Below are positions 1 to 9,195 of a stretch of DNA of 64,000 bases, in pieces. The notes under the pieces are model-generated. The model was given only the letters and a program-made list of their open reading frames with translations, was not told the DNA's origin and ran no database searches. Numbering within the stretch: position 1 is the stretch's first letter; the number at the start of each line of letters is the position of its first letter. Made by a program: the position numbers and the translations under genes. This stretch comes from Rhodococcus sp. OK302 (GTDB lineage: Bacteria > Actinomycetota > Actinomycetes > Mycobacteriales > Mycobacteriaceae), in the NCBI RefSeq assembly GCF_002245895.1, contig NZ_NPJZ01000001.1, forward strand, positions 3,570,501 through 3,634,500, read 5' to 3'.

Positions 1-2402
1 ACGAGATCATCGCTGTCGGCCGATACGAGCGACTCCTCGACATCGGTGACGGCAAGTCGGCGGAAGTCGCGTTCGTCGTTGCCGACGCCCATCAGGGCCG
101 CGGGCTGGGACCGATTCTGCTCGAATACCTGGCTGCTGCTGCAGCGGAGAACGGTCTGACGATGTTCGTGGCCGAGGTGCTCTCGGAGAACCGCAACATG
201 GTGACGGTGTTCCGGGAGGCCGGGTATCAGGTCAGTCGATCATTCGACGGGGGAGTGCTGCGTCTGGAGTTTGCGATCGACCCGACGGAAGCTCTGGTTT
301 CCGTACGTAATTCGCGTGAACGCGCGGCAGAAGCCCGAAGTATGGGCAACGTTCTGCGCCCTCGATCGGTTGCGGTGATCGGTGCGTCCGCCGATCCGGC
401 GAAGGTCGGCAATGCGGTTCTGACGAACTTGTTGCGCGGCGGTTTCACGGGGCCGGTCTACCCGGTCAACGCCGAACATCGTTCCGTCCACGGAGTGCGC
501 GCGTACAAGACGGTGCGTGAGATTCCGGACGATGTTGATCTGGCCGTGGTCGCAGTTCCCGCCGAATCCATCAACTCGGTCCTCGACGACTGCCTCGACA
601 AGGGCGTCAAAGCGCTTGTCGTGGTGTCCTCTGGATTCAGTGACAGCGGCCCGGACGGCCGGGCATCCGAACGTAAACTTGTCCACGCTGCCCGGGCACA
701 CGGTATGCGACTTATCGGCCCGAATGCGCTGGGTGTGGCAAACAACGATCCGTCGATTTCATTGAACGCGACGCTCGCACCGGTCCTGCCCGCAGCGGGC
801 AACGTCGGATTCTTCTGCCAGTCGGGCGCACTCGGAATTGCCATCCTCGACGAGGCTGCTCGCAGTCGAATCGGATTGTCCGCCTTCGTCTCTGCTGGAA
901 ACCGCGCCGACGTATCCGGTAACGACCTTCTGCAGTACTGGGATTCCGATCAAACCACCGAAGTAGTGCTCCTGTACTTGGAGAGCTTCGGTAACCCACG
1001 AAAGTTCTCCCGCATCGCTCGGCGGGTGGCGCGAAAGAAGCCGATCGTGGCCGTCAAGAGTGGCCGCCATGCCGTCCCGCCGGTCCTGGCGGCAACCGGT
1101 GTGGAGATCGACGATTCCGTGGTCCGTGCGCTGTTCGAGCAGGCCGGCGTCATCCAGGTCGGATCGATCTCTCAACTCTTCGACTGCGCACTGCTGTTCG
1201 GGTATCAACCGCTGCCTGCCGGTCCGCGTTTGGCAGTCATCGGCAACTCCACAGCCCTCGGTGTACTCGCTGCCGACGCCGCTCGCAGCGAGGGCCTTCA
1301 AGTCAGCGATCCGATCGATCTCGGTGCGCAGGCCAGTCCGGAACTGTTCGCATCCGCGGTCCGTGACGCTCTCGGCTCCTTCGACGTCGACGCGGTTATT
1401 GCCGTCTTCGTTCCGCCCGTCGCCATCCCGGTCGAGCCGTTTGCCAAGGCCCTCAAGGACGCCGTCGCCGGATCGGACAAGCCGATTCTCACCACCTTCC
1501 TCGCTGCGGAGGGTGTGCCGGAAGTGCTGACGATCCGCGACGACGCCGGCAACCCCACCCGCGGATCGGTACCGTCCTACCCCGGGCCCGAACGTGCCGC
1601 ACTGGCATTGGCACGGGCCTGGCGCTACGCAGAATGGCGAAGCAAGCCCGCATCGAAGGTGGTTCGGCCGGCGGGAATCGACTCGGAGCGTGCTCGCGCC
1701 ATGGTTGCGGATTGGCTCGAAAATTCGCCCGGCCGTTGGCTTTCCGACGTGGAAGCGGCAGCGCTCCTTGCCTGCTACGGGGTCGACGTCGTCGAATTCC
1801 GTTCAGTACTGAGCGAGGACGAAGCCGTCGAGGCAGCCGACGCGTTGGGCTATCCCGTCGTGGTGAAGGCCACCGGTGAACTGTGGCGGCACCGCCCCGA
1901 TCTCGGCGGGGTCCGTTTGGACCTCGTGGGTCCGGATTCGGTTCGACTGGCGTACAGCGATCTGGCTGCGGCGTCGGGCGAGCCTCTCCTGCATGTGCAG
2001 AAGATGGCGCCGAAGGGAATCGGGTGTGTGGTGGCGGTGCAGGACGACCCGTCATTCGGTTCGCTGATCTCGTTCGGTTTGGCCGGAGTCATCTCGGATC
2101 TGCTCGGCGATCGTGCCTATCGTGTCCTACCGCTCACCGAGGACGCTGCGACCGAACTGATCGATGCGCCCAAGGCGGCCCCGCTGCTCTCGGGATACCG
2201 AAACGCGGTCCCGGTCAACAAGGCGGCACTGGTCGATTTGGTTCAGCGGATTTCGACGCTGGCCGACGACATTCCGGAGGTCCGGGAAATGGCCTGCGAA
2301 CCGGTGCTGGCATCGGCGATCGGAGCGGAGATCACCGATGCGCGGGTGCGGATCGGGCCGGAGCCGAGTGCCGTGGACCTGGGACCGCGTCGCTTGCGTT
2401 GA
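1..2402 (+). CDS. GNAT acetyltransferase fused to ADP-forming acyl-CoA synthetase-like domains (5' partial)
   Basis: The reading frame is open from base 3, so the true start lies left of the window. The first ~55 residues hold the end of a GNAT fold, with the acetyl-CoA loop HQGRGLG near bases 93-113. Next comes a CoA-binding Rossmann domain (RSVAVIGASADPAKVGN), a succinyl-CoA ligase-like domain with GPNALG, and a C-terminal ATP-grasp domain. This is the layout of Pat-type protein lysine acetyltransferases (for example Streptomyces PatA) and of ADP-forming acyl-CoA synthetases. The SHTG motif that carries the phospho-histidine in active synthetases reads AATG here (codon 1092-1094 is Ala). 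I therefore infer a regulatory acetyltransferase rather than an acetate-CoA ligase. The motif comparison is from memory. Confidence 0.85.
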   Translation, partial: EIIAVGRYERLLDIGDGKSAEVAFVVADAHQGRGLGPILLEYLAAAAAENGLTMFVAEVLSENRNMVTVFREAGYQVSRSFDGGVLRLEFAIDPTEALVSVRNSRERAAEARSMGNVLRPRSVAVIGASADPAKVGNAVLTNLLRGGFTGPVYPVNAEHRSVHGVRAYKTVREIPDDVDLAVVAVPAESINSVLDDCLDKGVKALVVVSSGFSDSGPDGRASERKLVHAARAHGMRLIGPNALGVANNDPSISLNATLAPVLPAAGNVGFFCQSGALGIAILDEAARSRIGLSAFVSAGNRADVSGNDLLQYWDSDQTTEVVLLYLESFGNPRKFSRIARRVARKKPIVAVKSGRHAVPPVLAATGVEIDDSVVRALFEQAGVIQVGSISQLFDCALLFGYQPLPAGPRLAVIGNSTALGVLAADAARSEGLQVSDPIDLGAQASPELFASAVRDALGSFDVDAVIAVFVPPVAIPVEPFAKALKDAVAGSDKPILTTFLAAEGVPEVLTIRDDAGNPTRGSVPSYPGPERAALALARAWRYAEWRSKPASKVVRPAGIDSERARAMVADWLENSPGRWLSDVEAAALLACYGVDVVEFRSVLSEDEAVEAADALGYPVVVKATGELWRHRPDLGGVRLDLVGPDSVRLAYSDLAAASGEPLLHVQKMAPKGIGCVVAVQDDPSFGSLISFGLAGVISDLLGDRAYRVLPLTEDAATELIDAPKAAPLLSGYRNAVPVNKAALVDLVQRISTLADDIPEVREMACEPVLASAIGAEITDARVRIGPEPSAVDLGPRRLR

Positions 2403-2429
2403 ATCACACCAACGCTGAAACAACACACA

Positions 2430-2475
2430 ACACCGGCCCGGTTCGTTTCCATTCGGAAACGAACCGGGCCGGTGT
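2430..2475. terminator. Bidirectional intrinsic terminator between the GNAT fusion and sigB
   Basis: A perfect 21-bp inverted repeat (2430-2450 and 2455-2475) with a 4-base loop (ATTC) lies between the convergent ends of the GNAT fusion and sigB. The flank on the minus-strand exit side is T-rich, and CTTT follows on the plus side. Confidence 0.85.
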
Positions 2476-2499
2476 CTTTGGCGTTATGTATTTATCGGA

Positions 2500-3477
2500 T
2501 CAGCTGGCGTCGGCGTACGAGCGCAGCTTCTCGGCGCGATCGCCGACCCGAAGCTTGCCCATGACCTCACGTTCGATCTGGCGGACACGCTCACGGGAGA
2601 GTCCGAAGAGCTTGCCGATCTGATCGAGGGTGCGAGGCTGGCCGTCGTCGAGACCGTAGCGAAGACGGATGACCTGCTGTTCACGCTCGTCGAGAGTACC
2701 GAGCACGCTGCGGACGTCGCTGTGAAGCAAACCGGCAATGACGGCGTTCTCGGCCGACGTTGCTTCGGCATCTTCGATGAAGTCACCCAAGGGAGCTTCT
2801 TCGTCGCTGCCGACCGGCATGTCGAGGCTTACCGGGTCGCGGCTGTGGTCGAGGAGATCGGCAATCTTGTGGGCAGGAATGCCTGACTCTTCGGCCAACT
2901 CGTCGTCTGTTGCTTCACGTCCAAGTTGCTGATGCAGTTCACGCTTGATGCGGGCAAGCTTGTTGACCTGCTCCACGAGATGGACTGGGAGCCGGATGGT
3001 GCGACTCTGATCAGCCATTCCGCGGGTGATCGCCTGACGGATCCACCACGTTGCGTACGTCGAGAACTTGAAGCCTTTGGCGTAGTCGAACTTTTCCATC
3101 GCTCGGATGAGTCCGAGGTTGCCTTCCTGAATGAGGTCCAGCAACGGCATACCGCGTCCTGTGTAGCGTTTGGCCAAGGAGACGACCAGTCGCAGGTTTG
3201 CTTCGAGCAAGTGGCTCCGCGCGGACTGACCTTCACGAACGATCGTTGCGAGATCCCTCTTCTTGGCGACTGTCAGGCGCTTTCCCGTGGCGAGAACGTG
3301 GCTGGCGAACAGCCCCGCTTCGATTCGCTTCGCCAGTTCGACCTCGTCTGCTGCTGTCAGTAGCGCGGTGCGTCCGATTCCGTTCAGATAGACACGAACC
3401 AGGTCTGCGGACGGGCTCTGGGCGTCCAGATCCGCAGCGCTCGGGCGAATGCGAGTAGTGGTGCTGGGGCTTGTCAT
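2500..3477 (-). CDS. sigB: RNA polymerase sigma factor SigB (principal-like)
   Basis: This group 2 sigma-70 factor of 325 residues closely resembles mycobacterial SigB, which directs core RNA polymerase in stationary phase and stress. Visible parts are region 1.2 ([16 protein letters not shown]), region 2 ([20 protein letters not shown], then [12 protein letters not shown]), region 3, and region 4 with the C-terminal helix-turn-helix ([13 protein letters not shown]). The long N-terminal region of SigA is absent. ATG at 3477 is chosen because GGGAGG sits 7-12 bases upstream and the product then begins MTSPSTTT, like SigB proteins; the frame is open further upstream but without homology. An ECF-type promoter lies at 3511-3541. 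It is downstream of, and probably uncoupled from, the methyltransferase gene. Confidence 0.95.
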   Translation of the reverse strand: MTSPSTTTRIRPSAADLDAQSPSADLVRVYLNGIGRTALLTAADEVELAKRIEAGLFASHVLATGKRLTVAKKRDLATIVREGQSARSHLLEANLRLVVSLAKRYTGRGMPLLDLIQEGNLGLIRAMEKFDYAKGFKFSTYATWWIRQAITRGMADQSRTIRLPVHLVEQVNKLARIKRELHQQLGREATDDELAEESGIPAHKIADLLDHSRDPVSLDMPVGSDEEAPLGDFIEDAEATSAENAVIAGLLHSDVRSVLGTLDEREQQVIRLRYGLDDGQPRTLDQIGKLFGLSRERVRQIEREVMGKLRVGDRAEKLRSYADAS

Positions 3478-3510
3478 GACTTGCCTCCCTATCGGCGGTC
3501 TCTCACAAGG

Positions 3511-3541
3511 TTCAACGTGTGAGAGTTCCAGATAAGTTCCC
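3511..3541 (-). promoter_or_regulatory. SigE/SigH-type (ECF) promoter of sigB
   Basis: On the minus strand GGGAAC (3541-3536) is followed after 18 bases by CGTTGAA (3517-3511). This fits the GGAAC-N17/18-CGTT consensus of actinobacterial SigE/SigH promoters. It would place the start of transcription about 25-30 bases before the sigB ATG. An 8-bp inverted repeat CTCTCACA-N10-TGTGAGAG (3500-3525) overlaps the -10 side. Confidence 0.7.
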
Positions 3542-3636
3542 GCAGCGAATTCTCCGAAAGCGCCCTGACCTGCAGTGTTCCCGTTCTCGTCCTGAGAAGT
3601 TGCTGAGAACTCGAAAATCTGCAACCTGATCGGAAC

Positions 3637-5124
3637 TCAATTTGTGACGGGCAACACCAATCCGTGACGAACCAGTGATACCAACAGGCTGACGACCCCG
3701 CCGCTCAGGACCTCGGGGTCTTCACCGTTGGCCGCAGCCAGGAGTTCCACCAACTCCGCTACGACCAAACCGTCGGCGCGCAGGCCCGCGAGTAGGGCGG
3801 CTCCCAGATCGTCGATCTCGTGCTGCCAATGTGGGCCGTTGCCGCGGTGGACTCGGGTGACCACCTGCTGCCACCCTTCCTCACCCGGCAGGTAAACGCG
3901 TTCGAGTGCAGTATTCGGATCGACGACAAACCGTTCCTGCAGTACATCGTGCTCGCGCAGCCACGCGACGCGATCGAAGTAGGCCAGGGCTTCGGGGCCG
4001 AGCGGGTCGGAGAAGCCCTGCAGAAGGTCCTCAGCCATCAAGTCCGTCGGAGAGTCGGTACGGCGCAGGAAGACGAACCCGAAGCCGACACCTTCGACGT
4101 GTGACTCTTCGAGATGATCGAGCCACGCGTTGGCGCGAGCCTCCGTCGCCGGATCGCGAGGGTCCTGGCCACCGTCCTTGAGCCACGTTCCGACGTACAG
4201 AGCGGGATCCGCGACGTCGCGCTGAACCACCCACGCGTCGACGCCGTGCGCCGGCAGCCACGACGCGATGCGTGATCGCCAGTCCTCACCCTCGATATGT
4301 ACCCACGACGCCAACAGCGCTGCTGTGCCGCCGGGGTTCAAGTAGTCGACGGACCGGGAGATCATCAATTCGCTCGCGCCGTCGAGATCGAGTCCCGAGT
4401 CACGGTAGGTGTGGTGAACGCGCGCCTCGCCGACGACAAACGGGGGATTCGCGACAACCTGATCGAAGGTGCGTCCTTCCACCGGCTCGAACCAGGAACC
4501 CTGATGCAATTCGACGTCGAGCCCGTTGAGCGCCATGGTGGCGGCGGTGAGATCGATCGCGCGCTGGTTGATGTCCGTCGCGGTGACCGAATCTGCGTAT
4601 GTCTTTGCGTGCAGAGCTTGGATTCCGCAGCCTGTGCCCAAATCGAGAACACTGCCGATGCGTGCGGTCGGTGTTGCCTGCAGGAGTGACAGCGATGCGT
4701 GTCCCACGCCGAGAACGTGATCGCTCGTTGTGGTCTGCTTGCGGCGAATTCCACCGTCCAGGTCTGAGATCACCCAACGATCCCCGGCACCGACGTCGAG
4801 GGGGCGGAGGTCGATCGCGGCCCGCACGACGGAGTTGTCGCCTTCGAGCAAGCCTGCGTCGATTGCGTCGTCGACGGTCAGCGGCGTCAGTGCAGCTTCT
4901 ACGTCTGAGCGAGGGCAGTCGTCGGCGAGAAGGAACAGCCGAACGAGTACACCCAGATCGCCGTGCTCGCGGCTGGCGCGTCGAACGGGAACCGGCTCAC
5001 TGCGGCCCAGCGCAGCGTGAGCTTCCGGACCCAAGGTTTCCAGAAGGGTTCCGGTATCGAACCGATTGCGAAGCAAGGCGGTACGTAGTGCCGGAGTGAT
5101 GGACAGGAGTGTTTCGCTTCTCAC
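3637..5124 (-). CDS. Class I SAM-dependent methyltransferase, PrmC-like
   Basis: The protein has 495 residues. The middle part holds an SAM-binding motif (VLDLGTGCGIQAL, about residues 162-174) and an NPPF catalytic motif (VVANPPFVVG). NPPF is typical of methyltransferases acting on amide or amino nitrogens, such as the PrmC/RsmC/HemK group. A ~150-residue N-terminal domain and a ~170-residue C-terminal domain without known motifs flank it, as in the actinobacterial family with DUF7059/DUF7782-type ends. The substrate cannot be told. The start is GTG at 5124; the nearby ATG is out of frame and stops after three codons. Transcription runs toward sigB, with 159 bases between them. Confidence 0.8.
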   Translation of the reverse strand: MRSETLLSITPALRTALLRNRFDTGTLLETLGPEAHAALGRSEPVPVRRASREHGDLGVLVRLFLLADDCPRSDVEAALTPLTVDDAIDAGLLEGDNSVVRAAIDLRPLDVGAGDRWVISDLDGGIRRKQTTTSDHVLGVGHASLSLLQATPTARIGSVLDLGTGCGIQALHAKTYADSVTATDINQRAIDLTAATMALNGLDVELHQGSWFEPVEGRTFDQVVANPPFVVGEARVHHTYRDSGLDLDGASELMISRSVDYLNPGGTAALLASWVHIEGEDWRSRIASWLPAHGVDAWVVQRDVADPALYVGTWLKDGGQDPRDPATEARANAWLDHLEESHVEGVGFGFVFLRRTDSPTDLMAEDLLQGFSDPLGPEALAYFDRVAWLREHDVLQERFVVDPNTALERVYLPGEEGWQQVVTRVHRGNGPHWQHEIDDLGAALLAGLRADGLVVAELVELLAAANGEDPEVLSGGVVSLLVSLVRHGLVLPVTN

Positions 5125-5162
5125 TCGAGCATTCTCGCAGGTGCACCGTCAATGGACGCGAG

Positions 5163-5522
5163 TCAACCTTCGATCGTGTGGTGTGTTCCCGCTTCGAGAG
5201 CGCCGGAGTTGTGCCGTCGCCCGTCGTAGCGGCTGGGCTCGTCCTTGGTGCGCGGGGGACGATCATTGGCGATCAGGACCGCGATCCAGGGGAGCGGGAT
5301 GGACGCACCGATGATGAGCATCGAGATCCAGCCGTTTTCCCAGATGCCGTAGGCGATGGCGGCAAAGATCAAGGCTGGGAAGCGGAAGGCCATGATCGTC
5401 ATGTACTTCCGGACTCGCGCTTTGTGCTGCTCCTCTACGGAGAGCTGTGCTGCGGTAATCAGTACGGGATTGTCGGGTGTTCCGGCTTCGTCGGACTCGC
5501 CGAACGCGCCATTTCGTGCCAT
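5163..5522 (-). CDS. DUF3099 family membrane protein
   Basis: This small protein of 119 residues has two likely membrane helices (about residues 46-64 and 68-88: FRFPALIFAAIAYGIWENG and ISMLIIGASIPLPWIAVLIA) between polar ends. The pattern matches the actinobacterial DUF3099 family, whose function is unknown. ATG at 5522 (MARNGAF) is preferred, since residues upstream of it in the open frame look random. The gene ends 38 bases before the methyltransferase start, so co-transcription is possible. It is divergent from the DUF3039 gene, with 85 bases between the starts. Confidence 0.75.
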   Translation of the reverse strand: MARNGAFGESDEAGTPDNPVLITAAQLSVEEQHKARVRKYMTIMAFRFPALIFAAIAYGIWENGWISMLIIGASIPLPWIAVLIANDRPPRTKDEPSRYDGRRHNSGALEAGTHHTIEG

Positions 5523-5607
5523 GGGTCCACTGTTCCACTCTCGGCCGACAATTGCACACACGACCCGTCGGTCGCATCGCGGCGAAGTAGGCGGCATTAT
5601 TGGAGGG

Positions 5608-5844
5608 GTGAGCACTCAAACCAAGGAACGTCCCGACGTTTCCACAGACGAAACAACCGACGACGACACCCCCAAGTTCTTCCACTATGTGAAGAAGAAC
5701 AAAATCGCCGAAAGCGCTGTCATGGGCACCCATGTCGTCGCGCTGTGCGGTGAAGTCTTTCCCGTCACCAAATCGGCGAAGCCAGGATCTCCGGTCTGCC
5801 CCGACTGCAAAAAGGTCTACGAAGGCCTACGCAAGGGCGAATGA
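5608..5844 (+). CDS. DUF3039 zinc-ribbon-like protein
   Basis: The product has 78 residues. It contains FFHYVKKNKIAESA, then a histidine and ALCG, and ends with CPDCKKVYEGL, so a Cys/His metal site is likely. It matches the DUF3039 family found beside sigA/sigB in actinobacteria; no function is established. GTG at 5608 is chosen because the conserved part starts soon after and the longer open frame upstream is unrelated. GGAGG lies unusually close to this GTG, so the start may be a few codons later. Its stop codon falls inside the first copy of a 30-bp tandem repeat shared with the opposing YihY gene. Confidence 0.75.
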   Translation: MSTQTKERPDVSTDETTDDDTPKFFHYVKKNKIAESAVMGTHVVALCGEVFPVTKSAKPGSPVCPDCKKVYEGLRKGE

Positions 5845-7061
5845 TCTCGCTCCGCGTGATTCAGCGGCGAATGATCTCGCTCCGCGTGATTCAGCGCCGA
5901 ATGATCTGACGCACAATCCGAACTCGGCGGATCGACAGTTTCGACATCGACCGCCGGGTTTGTCGTGTCGGCAGTCGTGCGCAGACTCCGCGGCCGCCCG
6001 TACGAGGGAACTGCCGCAGGATCGGCCTTGTCGCCAGAGATGCGGATCGGGCTGGTAGTCAGGCGCCAGGTCAGGGTTGCCACCGGGCCGACGTTGTCGT
6101 CCTCGCTCTGCTGCGCGACAAGCCACTCGCGGACCTGTTCCATTCGGGTGGCGCGCGCCGGCCAGAATTCTTGGACAGTGGCATTGAACTCGGCTCCGAG
6201 TACCACCGCGAAACCGAGAAAGAACGTGAAGAGCAGGAAAGCGATCGGTGTCGCCAAGGCGCCGTACGTGTATCCGGCGCTCGAGACAAATCCCAGGTAC
6301 CAGCGAAGTCCCGTACTCGCTGCCATGAAGAACACACCCGCCACCAGTGCGCCGGCGAGAAGTCGGTGCCACGGCAGTGACTTGGGCAGGGCAACTTTGT
6401 AGAGCGTCGTGAGGCCGATGATCACCAGCAGGCCGACCGCGGGATAGTAGAAAGTGTCGACCAGATGTGAGCCCACTTCGTACCAGGAGGGTGGGAGTGC
6501 CCGGCCGATCATGGTGGGGCCGAGTGCAACCAACGGCAGGGTGAACACCGCCATCGTCAAGAACATCAAGTACAGCAGCAACGCGAAGATTCTCTGCCAG
6601 ATCGGGTTGCGTGCGTCTTGCTGGCCGTGAGCATCGACTATCGAATCGACGAACGTCGATATTGCCGAGGACCCGGCCCACAGAGACAGCAGGAAACCCA
6701 CGGAAATGATGTCGGGCCGGCCACGCTGGAGGATGTCCGTGACCGTCGGCCGGATGATCTGATCGACGACGCTTTCGCTGAAGATGGTGCCGCTGAACGT
6801 GACGATCTTCGATTCGATGATCTCGACCGTGTTGGGGCCGAACCAACCGCCGATGTAACCGATCATGCCGAGCAGGCCCAGGAGCAATGGCGCGAGTGAC
6901 AGAGTCTGCCAGAACGCGGCGGTTGCGGCTTTCCCGAAGATCGAGTCGTCCCACGCTTTGCTGAGAGTGCGGCCGATCAATTGTCCGGTACGGCGCAAGG
7001 GATGCCATCTACGGTGACGTAGATCACTCTCGTGAGGCTGTGGATCCGGCTCGTCACTCAT
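5817..7061 (-). CDS. YihY/virulence factor BrkB family membrane protein
   Basis: This is a 414-residue inner membrane protein with about six hydrophobic helices in the YihY/BrkB pattern (old name: ribonuclease BN family). Examples are PLLLGLLGMIGYIGGWFG and RIFALLLYLMFLTMAVF. It corresponds by position and type to M. tuberculosis Rv2707. The family may transport small molecules but its substrate is unknown; the RNase BN name came from a mistaken assignment. The start is ATG at 7061 with GGAGTG upstream. The last ~110 residues are polar, and the extreme C-terminus carries a 10-residue repeat (DHSPLNHAER) produced by the 30-bp repeat at 5836-5907. It overlaps the end of the DUF3039 gene by 28 bases. 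Confidence 0.85.
   Translation of the reverse strand: MSDEPDPQPHESDLRHRRWHPLRRTGQLIGRTLSKAWDDSIFGKAATAAFWQTLSLAPLLLGLLGMIGYIGGWFGPNTVEIIESKIVTFSGTIFSESVVDQIIRPTVTDILQRGRPDIISVGFLLSLWAGSSAISTFVDSIVDAHGQQDARNPIWQRIFALLLYLMFLTMAVFTLPLVALGPTMIGRALPPSWYEVGSHLVDTFYYPAVGLLVIIGLTTLYKVALPKSLPWHRLLAGALVAGVFFMAASTGLRWYLGFVSSAGYTYGALATPIAFLLFTFFLGFAVVLGAEFNATVQEFWPARATRMEQVREWLVAQQSEDDNVGPVATLTWRLTTSPIRISGDKADPAAVPSYGRPRSLRTTADTTNPAVDVETVDPPSSDCASDHSALNHAERDHSPLNHAERDHSPLRRPS
5836..5907. repeat. 30-bp tandem repeat at the convergent gene ends
   Basis: Two exact 30-bp copies (5836-5865 and 5866-5895) are followed by a partial third (similarity to about 5907). The first copy includes the stop codon of the DUF3039 gene. 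On the other strand the repeats encode the DHSPLNHAER units at the end of the YihY protein. Confidence 0.9.
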
Positions 7062-7316
7062 GATCACTCCAGCATTCCTGATGACACGCCAGGTTGCCCA
7101 ACTGCGGCCGCGACGTGTCGCACTTTTTTCTGACGCACCGTGTGGTCGATGTCTCTCTAAATCCCTGGTGGAGAACACCGTTCCAGTGAATCCGGCCATG
7201 CCGAGGTGCTTCGGGTGCGGCTTTCGTCGGTGGCTCCGGTTACGCTCGTCGCCGGACATTCATTGAAAAATCTAGGAGCTCGAGACACCAGTGCGAATCC
7301 AGCGGAGGCGCGGCCG

Positions 7317-9098
7317 ATGACGTCTGAGGCAGTTGCGGTTAGAGCGAGTGGGGCGGCAGACGCAATCAACTCGACCGAGAGCACCGGAGGGCAACCGGGC
7401 GTTCCGATGCAGTCGCTTCGCGCTTGGCAGCGCCGTGCGCTCACGAAGTACCTGTCCAGCAGTCCGCGGGATTTCCTCGCAGTGGCAACTCCTGGCGCCG
7501 GCAAGACGACGTTTGCATTGCGGGTTGCGTCGGAGTTGCTTCGTGATCGAACCATCGATCAGATCACGGTTGTCGCACCCACCGAGCACCTCAAACATCA
7601 GTGGGCGGAGTCGGCGCAGCGCTCGGGCCTGGCGCTCGACTCGCGGTTCTCCAACTCCACCGGCCAGACGTCCAGTGACTATCAAGGCGTTGTCTTGACC
7701 TACGCCCAGGTCGCAGCGCATCCCACCAAACACCGGGTGCGCACCGAAGCGCGCAAGACGCTTGTCATCCTCGACGAGATTCATCACGGCGGCGACGCCA
7801 AGAGCTGGGGCGAGGCAATCCAGGAAGCGTTCGGTGACGCGACCCGCAGGCTGGCGTTGACGGGAACCCCGTTCCGAAGTGACGACAGCGCAATCCCGTT
7901 CGTGCAGTACGAACCCGACAAGGAAGGTCTGCTGCGGTCGAAGGCAGATCATTCCTACGGCTACGCGGACGCGCTCAAGGACGGCGTCGTCCGCCCGGTC
8001 GTGTTCCTCGCGTATTCGGGTGAAGCGCGCTGGCGCAACAATGCGGGCGAAGAATTCACAGCCAGACTCGGAGAGCCTCTCAGCGCCGAGCAGACGGCTC
8101 GGGCCTGGCGCACGGCGTTGGACCCTACCGGCGACTGGATTCCGGCCGTCCTGCACGCGGCAAACACTCGTTTGGCGCAGCTGCGCAGCGGGGGTATGCC
8201 CGACGCCGGCGGATTGGTCATCGCGACGGATCAGACGGTTGCTCGTGAGTACGCAAAGGCATTGACGGCGATCACCGGTGAGCCGCCGACCGTGGTGCTC
8301 TCCGACGACCCCACCGCCTCGAAGCGGATTGCCGAATTCGGCGCCAGCGACGACAAGTGGATGGTCGCTGTACGCATGGTGTCGGAAGGCGTCGACGTTC
8401 CGCGTCTGGCAGTCGGTGTGTATGCGACCAGTGCCTCGACACCCTTGTATTTCGCGCAGGCGATCGGCCGTTTCGTGCGTTCGCGGCGCAAGGGGGAGAC
8501 AGCCAGCGTCTTCCTGCCGTCAGTGCCGGTGCTGTTGGATCTGGCATCGCAGCTGGAAGCGCAACGTGATCACGTCCTCGGTAAGCCCCACCGCGAGAAG
8601 GACGGGCTCGACGACGATCTGCTCGCCGACGCCAACAAGCAGAAGGACGAACTCGGCGAGGAGGAGAAGGCATTCACCTCGCTCGGTGCCGACGCCGAAC
8701 TCGACCAGGTGATCTACGACGGTTCCTCGTTCGGAACCGCCACGTTCTCCGGTAGTGACGAGGAAGCCGATTACCTCGGGTTGCCCGGGTTGCTGGATGC
8801 CGATCAGATGCGCGCGTTGCTGCGTCAGCGTCAGGCGGCGCAGGTCGACAACAACACTGCGAAGGCCGCCGCGCCGGCGCCGACTGCGGCTGTGGTGTCG
8901 GATCGAGCGGCCACGGCCGATCAGCTCGGTACATTGCGCAAGGAACTCAACGGACTGGTTGCGATGAGTGTGCACCGCACGGGAAAGCCCCACGGAATTA
9001 TTCACGCGGAATTGCGTCGGGTGTGCGGTGGCCCGCCAACGGCCATCGCGACCGTCGATCAGCTGACCGAACGTATCGCGATTCTGCGTAGTTGGTAG
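7317..9098 (+). CDS. DEAD/DEAH-box superfamily 2 helicase
   Basis: This 593-residue protein has the SF2 motifs in order: a Q-like LRAWQRRAL, Walker A ATPGAGKTT (57-65), DEIHHGG (153-159), LTGTPFRSDD (181-190), and motif VI QAIGRFVRSRR in the second RecA domain. The DEIH box and layout resemble restriction-type and XPB-like translocases. A charged linker and a small C-terminal domain (LRKELNGLVAMSVHRTGKPH) follow and may bind nucleic acid. ATG at 7317 is chosen for the GGAGG upstream. It stands alone, divergent from YihY with ~255 bases between, and a strong terminator follows. The substrate is unknown; a DNA-repair role is only a guess. Confidence 0.85.
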   Translation: MTSEAVAVRASGAADAINSTESTGGQPGVPMQSLRAWQRRALTKYLSSSPRDFLAVATPGAGKTTFALRVASELLRDRTIDQITVVAPTEHLKHQWAESAQRSGLALDSRFSNSTGQTSSDYQGVVLTYAQVAAHPTKHRVRTEARKTLVILDEIHHGGDAKSWGEAIQEAFGDATRRLALTGTPFRSDDSAIPFVQYEPDKEGLLRSKADHSYGYADALKDGVVRPVVFLAYSGEARWRNNAGEEFTARLGEPLSAEQTARAWRTALDPTGDWIPAVLHAANTRLAQLRSGGMPDAGGLVIATDQTVAREYAKALTAITGEPPTVVLSDDPTASKRIAEFGASDDKWMVAVRMVSEGVDVPRLAVGVYATSASTPLYFAQAIGRFVRSRRKGETASVFLPSVPVLLDLASQLEAQRDHVLGKPHREKDGLDDDLLADANKQKDELGEEEKAFTSLGADAELDQVIYDGSSFGTATFSGSDEEADYLGLPGLLDADQMRALLRQRQAAQVDNNTAKAAAPAPTAAVVSDRAATADQLGTLRKELNGLVAMSVHRTGKPHGIIHAELRRVCGGPPTAIATVDQLTERIAILRSW

Positions 9099-9115
9099 CT
9101 AACTGAAGACGGCAA

Positions 9116-9149
9116 AACGGGCGATCACATAAATGTGATCGCCCGTTTC
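9116..9149. terminator. Intrinsic terminator after the helicase
   Basis: A perfect 15-bp stem (9116-9130 and 9135-9149) with a TAAA loop starts 17 bases after the helicase stop. It ends in TTT on the plus strand and starts after AAAA, so it can work in both directions and also serve the opposing DUF7455 gene. Confidence 0.85.
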
Positions 9150-9195
9150 GGCGTTCATGGTGCGCCTCACGAAGAGGCCACCCCCGGCTGACAGG

